Source: Pseudopedobacter saltans DSM 12145 (lineage in GTDB: Bacteria > Bacteroidota > Bacteroidia > Sphingobacteriales > Sphingobacteriaceae). From it: DNA of 64,000 bases. This document shows, in pieces, positions 43,268 through 52,167 of the stretch (position 1 is the stretch's first letter; each line of letters opens with the position of its first letter). The position numbers and the translations under genes are program-made. The stretch is taken from assembly GCF_000190735.1 (NCBI RefSeq), contig NC_015177.1, forward strand, positions 372,001-436,000, in the 5' to 3' direction. The notes beneath the pieces are model-generated. The model saw nothing but the letters and a program-made list of their open reading frames with translations, was not told where the DNA came from and did no database searches.

Positions 43268-44285
43268 ACCTATTATTGGGATTACGATGGGTGATCCGGC
43301 GAGTATTGGCCCAGAAATAGCTTTAAAAGCAGTATTGAATCCACATATTCATGAGATATGTAAACCTATAATTGTTGGTGATACCGAAGTTTTTAGAAAT
43401 ATTGCTCATGTTTTAGGTATTCAGGCAGAAATCAATAGCATTCAACGGGTTGCTGATGCCAAATTTGAATTAGGAATAGTAGATATCTTCGATTTGGAAA
43501 ATACTGATTTATCAAGGGTGAAATTCGGAGAAATATCTGCAGAAGCAGGAAATGCATCTTTCGAATCGGTAACAAAAGTAATCCATCTGGCATTAAAAGG
43601 AGATGTAGATGCTACAGTAACGGGACCCATTAACAAAAAATCTGTTAATGAAGCCGGACATCATTTTGCAGGACATACTGAGATTTATGCACATTATACG
43701 AATACAAAAAAATATGCAATGCTTTTGGTAGAGGATAACTTAAAGGTTATTCACGTTTCTACTCATGTATCGTTGCGTCAGGCTTGTGATTTAGTAAAAA
43801 AAGACAGAATTTTAGAGGTAATAGAATTGCTTCAGAACGGCTTGATTAGTTTAGGAGAAACAAACCTTAAAATCGGTATTGCAGGGCTAAATCCGCATGC
43901 GGGAGATTCGGGCTTGTTTGGCACCGAGGACGATGAGGAAATTTTGCCAGCAGTAGCGGAAGCGAAAGCGAGAGGGTATGATGTCGAGGGACCGGTTCCG
44001 GCGGACACTTTATTCTCCAAAGCAGCCACTGGTTATTATGGGGGAATAGTAGCCATGTACCATGATCAGGGGCATATTCCTTTTAAATTAACTGGATTTA
44101 AATGGAATGCGGAAAAGAAACAAATGGATAGCGTGAAAGGAGTGAACATCACAATGGGGTTACCAATTATCAGAACCTCGGTAGATCACGGTACGGCATT
44201 TGAGATAGCTGGAAAAGGAGTTGCCAGTCCCGACGCTATGATTTTGGCAATAGAATCAGCAGTTCAATTATCAAAAAATAAATAA
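43260..44285 (+). CDS. pdxA2: PdxA2-type 4-phosphotetronate dehydrogenase
   Basis: A 341-residue member of the PdxA family with MGDPASIGPEIALKA at the start, metal-site regions GHTE (near 138) and YHDQGHIPFK (near 267), and RTSVDHGTAFEIAGKG near the end. Paired with a DUF1537 kinase, PdxA2 proteins are known to oxidise and decarboxylate D-threonate or D-erythronate 4-phosphate to dihydroxyacetone phosphate. The pairing here argues against the vitamin B6 role of PdxA. Confidence 0.85.
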   Translation: MSKPIIGITMGDPASIGPEIALKAVLNPHIHEICKPIIVGDTEVFRNIAHVLGIQAEINSIQRVADAKFELGIVDIFDLENTDLSRVKFGEISAEAGNASFESVTKVIHLALKGDVDATVTGPINKKSVNEAGHHFAGHTEIYAHYTNTKKYAMLLVEDNLKVIHVSTHVSLRQACDLVKKDRILEVIELLQNGLISLGETNLKIGIAGLNPHAGDSGLFGTEDDEEILPAVAEAKARGYDVEGPVPADTLFSKAATGYYGGIVAMYHDQGHIPFKLTGFKWNAEKKQMDSVKGVNITMGLPIIRTSVDHGTAFEIAGKGVASPDAMILAIESAVQLSKNK

Positions 44286-44290
44286 AGAAA

Positions 44291-45403
44291 ATGGCTTCTA
44301 TATTAGTAATAGCAGACGATTTAACTGGAGCAGCCGAAATTGGCGGGATTGCTCTTCGTTATAATTTAACGGTAGATATTGTCCACGAATTGGATGCGGG
44401 GTTGCAGTCTGATGTTCAGATATTGAATTCAAACACAAGGTCATTAAAAGAGGATGAGATTATTTCTTATTTGAAAAAAATAACAGCAGAGTTAGATAAA
44501 AAAGCTTATCCATTTATTTATCTAAAGTTTGATTCGGCGTTAAGAGGTTTTATCAAAAAACAAATTGAATTTTTTAAAGACCAATTGCAGTTTCAAACTG
44601 TTCTTTTTTCTCCTGCAAATCCGAGTTTTGGTCGTATCATCGAAAATGGAGTGTATTACATTAATGGTACGCTTATTAATGAAACAAGTTTTTCAGAAGA
44701 TCCAGAGTTTCCGATTAAAGATCAACATGTATTGTCTATCCTACAGGCACCTAATTGGAAATTGGTACAAGCTCCAAATAACCCGGATGTTACTGAAGGT
44801 TGTTTGATAGCAGAAGTATCCACACAGGAACAATTGGATTTATTTGCTCAGGATATTCATTCCGGTTTTTTATTGGCTGGAGGATCTGCTTTTTTCGATG
44901 CTATACTTCATCATAAATACAAACAGTTTAAAATAGGCTTCAGGGAGCATGTTGAGCTGAACTATCCCATCCTTTATGTTTGTGGTTCAGCATATGAAGG
45001 TAGCTTAGAAAAAATATCAAAAGTAAAACCGGAATATGTGGTTTTCATGGGTAATAAAGAGAATGATGAAAAAGTAAAAGAAGAACTTATAAATAAATTA
45101 AAAGAAAGATCAAGAGTCATTTTTGCTGTTTCTCCGGAAACGAAAGGGAATGCTGCAGAAATTAGAAAAAGAATGGCTTTAATAGTAGCGTATGCTTATA
45201 ACAAAACTGAAATATGCGAGTTAGTGATAGAAGGCGGAGCTACCTCTTTCGAAATTTTAAATGAATTAAATATAAAAGTAATTACCCCAGTTCAGGAAAT
45301 TGGCTTAGGGCTGATTAAAACGATAGTGGAAGGTAAACAACTTTTTATTACTCTGAAACCGGGGAGTTATCCGTGGAAAAACGAACTATGGGAGTTCAAA
45401 TAG
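44291..45403 (+). CDS. Four-carbon acid sugar kinase (DUF1537)
   Basis: A 370-residue kinase with the family N-terminus IADDLTGAAEIGG (residues 7-19), LKFDSALRGF near 79 and the C-terminal nucleotide-binding GGATSFEILNEL. DUF1537 enzymes phosphorylate tetronates such as D-threonate or D-erythronate at C4. It is somewhat shorter than the usual ~420 residues. It lies 5 bp after pdxA2 and feeds it. Confidence 0.87.
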   Translation: MASILVIADDLTGAAEIGGIALRYNLTVDIVHELDAGLQSDVQILNSNTRSLKEDEIISYLKKITAELDKKAYPFIYLKFDSALRGFIKKQIEFFKDQLQFQTVLFSPANPSFGRIIENGVYYINGTLINETSFSEDPEFPIKDQHVLSILQAPNWKLVQAPNNPDVTEGCLIAEVSTQEQLDLFAQDIHSGFLLAGGSAFFDAILHHKYKQFKIGFREHVELNYPILYVCGSAYEGSLEKISKVKPEYVVFMGNKENDEKVKEELINKLKERSRVIFAVSPETKGNAAEIRKRMALIVAYAYNKTEICELVIEGGATSFEILNELNIKVITPVQEIGLGLIKTIVEGKQLFITLKPGSYPWKNELWEFK

Positions 45404-45434
45404 CTTATAACTTTCAGCAAAGCAAAAATTTATA

Positions 45435-47006
45435 ATGATTAAACCTACTTTAAGCGTTCTGGATTACGGAATTATTATCGCTGTATTATTAATAACCTTA
45501 TTTTTTGGATTAAAGTACGCTAAAAATCAAAAGACAACAGAAGCCTACTTTTCGGCAAAAGGGAGAGTGCCGTCCTGGGCAATTGGTATGTCTTTATTGG
45601 CTACATTAATTAGTAGCGTTACCTTTTTAGGATATCCGGCAGAAGGATATTCACACAACTGGATTTTACTGGTACAAGGATTAATGGTGCCTATAGTGTT
45701 ACTCGGGACCGTTTGGTTTATAGTACCACTTTATAGAAAAGTAATTGGGTTAAGTACTTATGAGTACTTCGAAAAGCGCTTTGGAAGCTTTGCCCGCTAT
45801 TATAGTTCTATCGCCTTTGTGTTAAGACAATTTTCGGGTATGGGAACCGTTCTCTACCTTTTAGCAGTAGCATTATCGAGCATGACAAATATCAGTACCT
45901 ATTGGGTAATTATTGTTGTGGGATTGATTATAGTTACGGTTAACCTGCTCGGAGGAATTGAAGCGGTAATCTGGCTCGATGTATTTCAGGGATTTATGCT
46001 GTTCGCCAGTGGCATTTTATGCCTTTTGGTAATTATTTTTTCTGTAAACGGTGGATTGCCGGAAGTTTGGAGAGTTGCAACAGAAAATGGCCGTACTGGA
46101 TTTGGTCCTTATGATCTGGATTTTACTAGATTGACTTTTGTTGTAATGGCAATTAACGGTGCTTTTTATGCTATCCAGAAATATGGTACGGATCAAACAG
46201 TTATTCAGAGATATCTTACTGCTAAATCTGACAAATCTGCTATCAGAGCATCGTTATTAGGCATCTTATTGACAGTTCCGGTTTGGTCGTTGTTTATGTT
46301 CATCGGTACAGCTCTTTTCGTTTATTACACACAAAATAGCTTACCGGGAGAAGTAGGTCCAAATAGTGTATTCCCTTATTTTATTATGAGCGAATTGCCG
46401 ATGGGTGTAGTCGGATTTATTTTAGCAGCTATGGTTTCTGCCGCAATCTGTAGTTTAAGTGCTGATTTGAATTCTTTGGCTGCGGTGGGAATTGAAGATT
46501 ATTACAAAAAAATAAGACCAAATAGCGTAGACAATGAATATTTGTTGGCCAGCAGGTGGATGGTAGCGATATCCGGAGTAATATCTGTTATTATCGGATT
46601 TGTATATGTACACCTGGGAAGTGAAAGTATTTTAGGGATAATTTTTACGCTGTATGCTATTTTCTCCGGGGGGATAGTAGGAATATTTTTGTTAGGTGTT
46701 TTCTCTGCAAGAGCTAACAGACAAGGTCTTAATATAGCGATAATTGTTTGTATACTCTTCACGGCTTATGCTTTTCTAACCAGTACTGAAATAGATTTTG
46801 GAGGAAAAAGTTTTCTGATTCTGGATTTTGGGCGATTCAACTTCACACATAACAAGTTGATGTTAGGTGTTTATAGTCACCTGATCGTAATAGGAGTAGG
46901 ATATGTAGCTAGTTTGTTTTTTCCAAAACCGGAGCTCGACCAGAACTTATTATTCAGTGGATGGAAGGCTTCCAGAAAGATACAGAAAGAAAAAGAGACT
47001 TTATAA
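45435..47006 (+). CDS. Sodium:solute symporter (SSS family)
   Basis: A 523-residue inner-membrane transporter with about 13-14 hydrophobic helices. Typical SSS segments are GMSLLATLISSVTFLGYPAE, RFGSFARYYSSIAFVLRQFS and AAICSLSADLNSLAAVGIED. It likely imports the monosaccharide acid that the preceding cassette degrades; some sialic acid importers are of this family. Its stop overlaps the next start (TAATG). Confidence 0.9.
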   Translation: MIKPTLSVLDYGIIIAVLLITLFFGLKYAKNQKTTEAYFSAKGRVPSWAIGMSLLATLISSVTFLGYPAEGYSHNWILLVQGLMVPIVLLGTVWFIVPLYRKVIGLSTYEYFEKRFGSFARYYSSIAFVLRQFSGMGTVLYLLAVALSSMTNISTYWVIIVVGLIIVTVNLLGGIEAVIWLDVFQGFMLFASGILCLLVIIFSVNGGLPEVWRVATENGRTGFGPYDLDFTRLTFVVMAINGAFYAIQKYGTDQTVIQRYLTAKSDKSAIRASLLGILLTVPVWSLFMFIGTALFVYYTQNSLPGEVGPNSVFPYFIMSELPMGVVGFILAAMVSAAICSLSADLNSLAAVGIEDYYKKIRPNSVDNEYLLASRWMVAISGVISVIIGFVYVHLGSESILGIIFTLYAIFSGGIVGIFLLGVFSARANRQGLNIAIIVCILFTAYAFLTSTEIDFGGKSFLILDFGRFNFTHNKLMLGVYSHLIVIGVGYVASLFFPKPELDQNLLFSGWKASRKIQKEKETL

Positions 47007-48382
47007 TGAATAAAATACTCGCAGCTTTTTTAATATGTTGTGCGGTTGTTCAACATCCATTTGCGCAAACTTCTGATGATCAATATAAAAAATCGTTAAA
47101 GGAAGTGATTGGACTTCTGGAAAAACGCTATAACATTAGTATTAAATATAATGAAAATCAGGTTGAGGGAAAATGGTTGAACTATGCTGAGTGGAGATTT
47201 AGGTCGGATGTAGATGAAACACTTCGTAATGTGTTGTCCCCATTAGACTTAAAGGTAAATAAGGAAGGAGAAGGCAAATACAAATTAAAAGAATATGAAT
47301 ATTACAGATGGGAGGTAAAGGATGGTTGGGATTATCTGGATAAATTAGCAACCCGTTATCATAATAAAGAATCATGGGAAGCTCGAAAAGCGCAGATTAG
47401 GCCGGAGCTATACAAAGCATTAAAATTATCACCTCTTCCGGAAAAGCCAAAATCAAAAATTATTCTTACTCCGAAAAGAGTGTTTGATGGTTATTCGGTA
47501 GAGAACTTTGCTTTGGAAATTATGTCAGGCTTATATGTTAACGGTTCAATTTATAAACCGCTGAATTACAAAGGAAAAATCCCGGTAGTATTAAGTCCGG
47601 ACGGACACTGGGGTGATCATCGCTATAGAAAAGATGCTCAGATTCGTTTTGCAATGACGGCAAAATTAGGTTCAGTTGCGGTAAGCTACGATTTGTTTGC
47701 CTGGGGAGAATCTTTATTGCAATTTAAACCTGAAGATCATAGAAGAAGTTTAGCTTTAACAGTTCAAACTTTAGGAGCTATTCGTATTCTGGATTATATA
47801 TTGGAAGATAAGAATATCGACAAAACACGAGTCGGAATATGCGGAGGATCAGGAGGTGGCAGTCAGGCTGTGTTAATGGCAGCTTTAGATCCAAGAATCA
47901 ATTTAAGTATTCCGGTAGTTTCTTTATCATCTTATTTTTATGGTGGCTGCCCATGTGAAAGTGGTTTGCCGATACATAATGTTGCCGGTGGAACAAATAA
48001 TGTGGAGTTAGCAGCAATGGTAGCGCCAAATCCTCAATTGGTAATATCGGATGGAAAAGATTGGACGGCGCATATGCCACAACACGATTTTCCGTATTTG
48101 CAGAAAATCTATGGTTTTTACGGTAAAAAAGATAAAGTGAGAAATGTTCATTTACCGGAAGATGGCCATGATTTTGGTTATTCTAAACGTAAACCGGTCT
48201 ATGATTTCCTGATAGAACATTTCAAATTAAATCCTAAAAGCTTGAAAAATGGAAACGGTAATTATGATGAATCTTCTGTTACTATAGAGAAAATGGATGC
48301 TTTATATACTTTCGGACCGAATGGGGAGAAACTTCCTAAAAATGCAATTCGTGGATATGAGAATCTGGAAAAATTATTTTAG
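47006..48382 (+). CDS. Secreted STN domain-alpha/beta-hydrolase fusion (esterase)
   Basis: About 458 residues from the ATG at 47006, which gives a signal peptide (NKILAAFLICC to FAQ). Residues about 25-95 look like a secretin/TonB short N-terminal (STN) domain: LKEVIGLLEKRYNISIKYNE and DVDETLRNVLSPLDLKV. The rest is an acetyl-xylan-esterase-like alpha/beta hydrolase with nucleophile Ser in CGGSGGGSQA (near 281) and His in EDGHDFGY (near 386). It probably de-esterifies a pectin fragment in the periplasm. The joining of an STN domain to an esterase is unusual. Confidence 0.75.
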   Translation: MNKILAAFLICCAVVQHPFAQTSDDQYKKSLKEVIGLLEKRYNISIKYNENQVEGKWLNYAEWRFRSDVDETLRNVLSPLDLKVNKEGEGKYKLKEYEYYRWEVKDGWDYLDKLATRYHNKESWEARKAQIRPELYKALKLSPLPEKPKSKIILTPKRVFDGYSVENFALEIMSGLYVNGSIYKPLNYKGKIPVVLSPDGHWGDHRYRKDAQIRFAMTAKLGSVAVSYDLFAWGESLLQFKPEDHRRSLALTVQTLGAIRILDYILEDKNIDKTRVGICGGSGGGSQAVLMAALDPRINLSIPVVSLSSYFYGGCPCESGLPIHNVAGGTNNVELAAMVAPNPQLVISDGKDWTAHMPQHDFPYLQKIYGFYGKKDKVRNVHLPEDGHDFGYSKRKPVYDFLIEHFKLNPKSLKNGNGNYDESSVTIEKMDALYTFGPNGEKLPKNAIRGYENLEKLF

Positions 48383-48440
48383 GATGATATCGATTTTCTA
48401 AACCTATAATTTACAACTTTCGACTTACAACTCATACGCT

Positions 48441-49331
48441 ATGGAGCAAAACAGGAGAGACTTTTTAAAAGTATACGCACTATTTGGTGCGAGTTTGGTT
48501 TTACCTGACCATTTAATGGCTTTCGCTGGTACAAATCAACGTTATAAAATAGCGGTTATAGATTTAATGATCCTAAAGCGTCAAAAACTTAGTGCATTTG
48601 AACTTACCAAAGAAATAGGAGCGGATGGTTTAGAACTAGATATGGGAGGTCTGGGAAACCGCGACACCTTTGATAGCAAATTGTCTGACTCAGTAACCAG
48701 ACAAGAGTTTCTTTCCAAAGCAAAAGAATTGAATTTGGAGATTTGTTCTTTAGCCATGACGGGATTTTATGCGCAGTCTTTTGCCACAAGACCAACTTAT
48801 CAGCAAATGGTAGGCGATTGTCTAACAACCTGTCAGCAAATGGGAGTTAAAGTAGCGTTCTTACCATTAGGAGTTCAGGGAGATTTAGTGAAGAATCCCG
48901 AACTTAGACCAGCTATTGTAGAACGCCTGAAAGTTGTAGGGAAAATGGCAAAGAAAGCAGGTGTTGTTGTAGGGATAGAAACCGCGCTTAATGCTACAGA
49001 AGAAGTTAAACTGCTGAAAGAAATTGGTTCTAAAAATATTCAGATCTATTTCAACTTTTCTAATCCTTTAAAAGATGGCCGTGATTTAATTAGTGAACTT
49101 AAAATTTTAGGTAAAAAGCGCATATGTCAAATCCATTGTACAGATGAAGATGGCGTTTGGCTGGAAAACAACAAGCGTTTAAATATGTACAAAGTAAAAG
49201 AAGCGCTGGATAATATGGGCTGGAAAGGCTGGTTGGTTATAGAACGTTCCCGTGATGCGAGCTTATCTCCAAGGGCTGTGAAAGAAAATTTTGGAGCTAA
49301 TACTACTTTTATGAAGAAGGTTTTTCAGTAA
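48441..49331 (+). CDS. Tat-exported xylose isomerase-like TIM barrel protein
   Basis: A 296-residue protein with a twin-arginine signal (NRRDFLKVYALFGASLVLP). An AP endonuclease 2/xylose isomerase-like TIM barrel follows (ADGLELDMGGLGNRDTF, VVVGIETALNATEEVKLL, RICQIHCTDEDG, WLVIERSRDA). Metal-binding Glu/His/Asp positions appear conserved. It may isomerise or epimerise a released sugar in the periplasm. It is the last gene of the 25-kb run, 58 bp after the esterase. Confidence 0.8.
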   Translation: MEQNRRDFLKVYALFGASLVLPDHLMAFAGTNQRYKIAVIDLMILKRQKLSAFELTKEIGADGLELDMGGLGNRDTFDSKLSDSVTRQEFLSKAKELNLEICSLAMTGFYAQSFATRPTYQQMVGDCLTTCQQMGVKVAFLPLGVQGDLVKNPELRPAIVERLKVVGKMAKKAGVVVGIETALNATEEVKLLKEIGSKNIQIYFNFSNPLKDGRDLISELKILGKKRICQIHCTDEDGVWLENNKRLNMYKVKEALDNMGWKGWLVIERSRDASLSPRAVKENFGANTTFMKKVFQ

Positions 49332-49345
49332 TTACAGCTTAGAGG

Positions 49346-49681
49346 TTAAGGAAAGTCAGTAATAAAAGCAAGCAACTCTTTAAGTTCCTTGTCAGAAATG
49401 TTTTCTTGTTCGCTTTTATCGAAAATAGTTAGCAAGAAAACAGTATCGAGAGTTACTTTAAAGCATGTAATTACTCTGGATCCTCCTGACTTCCCCTTTC
49501 TTTTGCTGGAAATAGCCATACGAACCTTATAACAATCGTTTCCTAATGAGATTCCTTGATCTGGTTTCGACTTAAGCGACTGCAAGAGTAAAGAGAAATC
49601 GGATTTTAATGAAGGATATTTTTTGGCAAGCCTTTTTAGCTCCTTCTCAAATTTTGGAATATACTTTACCTTATAATTCAT
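49346..49681 (-). CDS. RelE/ParE-type toxin
   Basis: A 111-residue small basic protein: a helical N-terminus (FEKELKRLAKKYPSLKSDFS) followed by beta strands (NDCYKVRMAISS, GGSRVITCFKVTLDTVFLLTIFDKSE). This is the RelE/ParE-superfamily toxin layout. It overlaps the upstream small gene by 11 bp, as toxin-antitoxin genes commonly do. It would act on mRNA or gyrase in the cytoplasm; which is unknown. Confidence 0.78.
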   Translation of the reverse strand: MNYKVKYIPKFEKELKRLAKKYPSLKSDFSLLLQSLKSKPDQGISLGNDCYKVRMAISSKRKGKSGGSRVITCFKVTLDTVFLLTIFDKSEQENISDKELKELLAFITDFP

Positions 49682-49877
49682 TTAATAACTCGTCAGCATC
49701 GCCAGCTTCTAATTTATTTGACAAAACTAGATTTAATTCATCAACAGCCTCTTTTGTATCTTCAAGGACTTTGGCTTTATATGGAGTAAGTGGTTTTGTT
49801 TTTACATAAGGTAAATCATTCAATAAAGCCATTAATGTTTCTACTTTGTTTTCCTTAACCTCTAATACGAATTTCAT
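49671..49877 (-). CDS. Probable antitoxin of the RelE/ParE-type pair
   Basis: A 68-residue acidic, helical protein (DTKEAVDELNLVLSNKLEAG, DADELLNEL). It precedes and overlaps the toxin gene. I do not recognise a DNA-binding domain. The antitoxin role is inferred from position, size and charge. Confidence 0.65.
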   Translation of the reverse strand: MKFVLEVKENKVETLMALLNDLPYVKTKPLTPYKAKVLEDTKEAVDELNLVLSNKLEAGDADELLNEL

Positions 49878-49967
49878 AACCTTAAATTTTAATACTTCCG
49901 GGATTTTATTAACAAAGATACGTAAAACTATAATTCTTTTTTGCTGTCTTATTCTTAAGTAGTGACA

Positions 49968-50270
49968 TTAAAGTACAGCAGCTTTCCAGAAAACCCGGAT
50001 GGATTTGGTATCTACTTTTTTCCTTGCAATAAATAGGTTGTAATTATCCTGCACCTGTAACCAAAATTCAGGTATTGTGTTACTGAAACCTGTGGCCAGC
50101 TTAATAGCCCATCTCGAGAGTAACCGATTGTTTGCCGTTGATGATGGCTGATAATGTTTTTCGGGTAGTACCTAAACCTTTGGCAACTTCCTCTATACTT
50201 AATTTATGACCGGTTTCTTCGATGATGCCATCAATAGTTTCCCCGGGTGAGCTGGATTTAACATTGCCAT
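49968..50270 (-). pseudogene. higA: HigA-type XRE antitoxin, frameshifted
   Basis: Correcting two single-base changes restores a HigA protein. MAMLNPAHPGETIDGIIEET continues to VAKGLGTTRKTLSAIINGKQ, then AIKLATGFSNTIPEFW and ends FWKAAVL. One G is missing at the C4 run 50241-50244 (plus strand) and one G is extra at the C3 run 50108-50110. The helix-turn-helix is therefore split between frames. Confidence 0.78.
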
Positions 50271-50531
50271 AATGCCTTTATGATAATCAATATAATCTAA
50301 TTCCTGAGTATTTTCATTTTCGACTTTGAAAATAATTCTGTAATTCTTGTCAATTTTTATAGACAAGAAGTCTTTCAGGTTGCCTTTCAATGGATGTAGA
50401 CCGTAACCTGGAACATTCAGCTCTTCCGGAGTTTTTGCTGCATCCACACGGGTTAACATTAACCTGATTTTATTTATGTGTTGCGGCTGGAGTTTTGAAG
50501 CGTCTAAGTTAATTTTATATCCGGGAAGACC
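50199..50531 (-). pseudogene. higB: HigB-type toxin remnant
   Basis: The open frame reads SKLQPQHINKIRLMLTRVDA, then ELNVPGYGLHPLKG, YRIIFKVENENTQELDYIDY. This is the central and C-terminal part of a HigB RNase. The N-terminal part before about 50531 is lost behind a stop codon, and only an internal ATG at 50459 remains. The normal stop after DYH is also gone, so the frame runs into the higA remnant. Both halves of this module look inactive. Confidence 0.72.
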
Positions 50532-50591
50532 TTAGAATAATAAACATAAACCAAAGTATATTTGTTGTTAAGTTTATCAAAGTATTTAAAA

Positions 50592-51170
50592 ATGAAATTC
50601 AGGCCAGCACTATCTCTATCGTTTTTTATTATCCTTTTAGCAGCACTCGCTTTTATGTTTTTCTACTTCAAAAAGCAACTTTTTGAAGTGAAAACAGAAA
50701 TTACTGAAGACGTAATGATTAGTAAAATAACCAGTATGGGAAAGCTGGAGTTGGTGAAATATTCTATGAAAGACGTTATAGAAAAGAAAGAGATTCGACG
50801 TTTTTTACCGGATGAACGCATACTCTTTGTAGCAGTAGGCGAAGTTGTAGGTTGTATTGATTTAACAAAAGTATCTAAAGATGATATCTCTTTTAATAAC
50901 GATTCACTTACATTGTACCTTCCTCGGCCTGAAATTTGTTATGTAAAAATAGATCATAAAGCGTCTAAGGTTTATGATGTTTCAGGAGTTTGGTTTCCCA
51001 GTGATACAAAAAACTTAGTAGAAGGTATCTATAAGATTGCAGAACAAAAGCTGTTAATGAATGCTAAGGAAATGCAGCTAATGCAGAAAACAAAAGAAAA
51101 TGCCACGCTAATATTCAAGCCCCTGGTAGAAAATTTGTCGAATAAAAAGGTAGGTATTTTGTTTAAATAA
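50592..51170 (+). CDS. DUF4230 membrane-anchored protein
   Basis: About 192 residues from the ATG at 50592. A single N-terminal membrane segment (LSLSFFIILLAALAFMFFYF) is followed by a DUF4230 domain with ITSMGKLELVKYSMKDVIEKK, LFVAVGEVVGCIDLTKVSKD and a helical C-terminus. Function is unknown. The in-frame start at 50562 is less likely because it would precede the membrane segment with extra codons from the decayed higB region. Confidence 0.78.
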   Translation: MKFRPALSLSFFIILLAALAFMFFYFKKQLFEVKTEITEDVMISKITSMGKLELVKYSMKDVIEKKEIRRFLPDERILFVAVGEVVGCIDLTKVSKDDISFNNDSLTLYLPRPEICYVKIDHKASKVYDVSGVWFPSDTKNLVEGIYKIAEQKLLMNAKEMQLMQKTKENATLIFKPLVENLSNKKVGILFK

Positions 51171-51237
51171 AAGCACATTGCTACATAATGTGGTATTTTT
51201 GGATGAATAAAAGGGGGAAATATATTAACGCCAATAA

Positions 51238-52029
51238 TTATTTATCCAAAAACCTCTCAATTATAGGCACAATAAAATAGCTGTCTTTATAATCCGGTTT
51301 TAAGGTTGTTATTTCTCCTATATATTCTCCATGTCCACCTGGAATAATTGTCAGGTTACAGTCAGGTATTAGTCTGGACATTGCTACAATACGTTCAGGT
51401 GTTGCAACATCGTTATCCCCGTTGATTAAAAGTACTGAAGGCTTAATAGATTTTATCTCCTCGTCAGAAAAGTCTTTAAAATTATTCATTCTATCAGCAC
51501 ACTTCTGATACATATTCCTGAGCTTGTTTTCATCTGGGTTCACTTGAAGAAATGCATCTTTATATTCTTGTGGCATCTGATCGAAAGTTCCATTTTTCAT
51601 AAATTCCCAAAACTGCGGAAACGTCCCGTTACGTTTTAATAAGACTGAACCTGCTATTATTTTATTGCACACTTCCGGATGTCTGATAGCTAGCTGAAGA
51701 GCTGTATTTCCTCCATTACTGAATCCGAAAATGTCAGCTTTATTGATGTTTAAGTTCTTTAACAGTGTAAATACATCATCAGCATCCTGTTCAAAAGAAA
51801 TTGCCGTATTTCTATCGTCTGTTCGTCCATGCGCTTGCAGTTCAACACAAATTAACTGTCTGTTTGATGCTAGTAAAGGAATAATCCTGCCAAATGAAGT
51901 CTGTATAGTTGAACCACCGCCATGGATTAAAATAAGAGGCTTTCCTTCGCCATAAATTTCATAATACACCCTTATTCCGTTTACCTCAGAATAGCCACTT
52001 TGGAAAGATATAGCATTGTTTGAGTTCAT
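51238..52029 (-). CDS. Alpha/beta-fold hydrolase
   Basis: A 263-residue cytoplasmic hydrolase. It has the oxyanion region HGGGSTIQTSFGR, nucleophile Ser in FGFSNGGNTAL (near 101), acid Asp in LINGDNDVATP and His in PGGHGEYIG. Substrate is unknown. It stands alone on the minus strand between the toxin-antitoxin block and the GH106 unit. Confidence 0.85.
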   Translation of the reverse strand: MNSNNAISFQSGYSEVNGIRVYYEIYGEGKPLILIHGGGSTIQTSFGRIIPLLASNRQLICVELQAHGRTDDRNTAISFEQDADDVFTLLKNLNINKADIFGFSNGGNTALQLAIRHPEVCNKIIAGSVLLKRNGTFPQFWEFMKNGTFDQMPQEYKDAFLQVNPDENKLRNMYQKCADRMNNFKDFSDEEIKSIKPSVLLINGDNDVATPERIVAMSRLIPDCNLTIIPGGHGEYIGEITTLKPDYKDSYFIVPIIERFLDK

Positions 52030-52167
52030 ATCACTTGTTTAAGAAGCTGCTTTCAGATATGTTATCACAGAATCAAGCTGTTCACTCAAATTTACAAAAA
52101 ATGTTTTGGATAAAATTTACATTAAAATATAGCTTGTCGGAGACAAATACGTAGCCCAGCTAATGGC

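Noticed and set aside
43260-44285. Assigning pdxA of vitamin B6 synthesis.
   Set aside because: The gene lies in an operon with a DUF1537 kinase and an aldolase, the known context for PdxA2 in tetronate breakdown.
49671-50531. Treating 49346-50531 as one toxin-antitoxin operon.
   Set aside because: The RelE/ParE-type pair has its own overlapping genes, while the higBA remnant is separate, in different frames and decayed.
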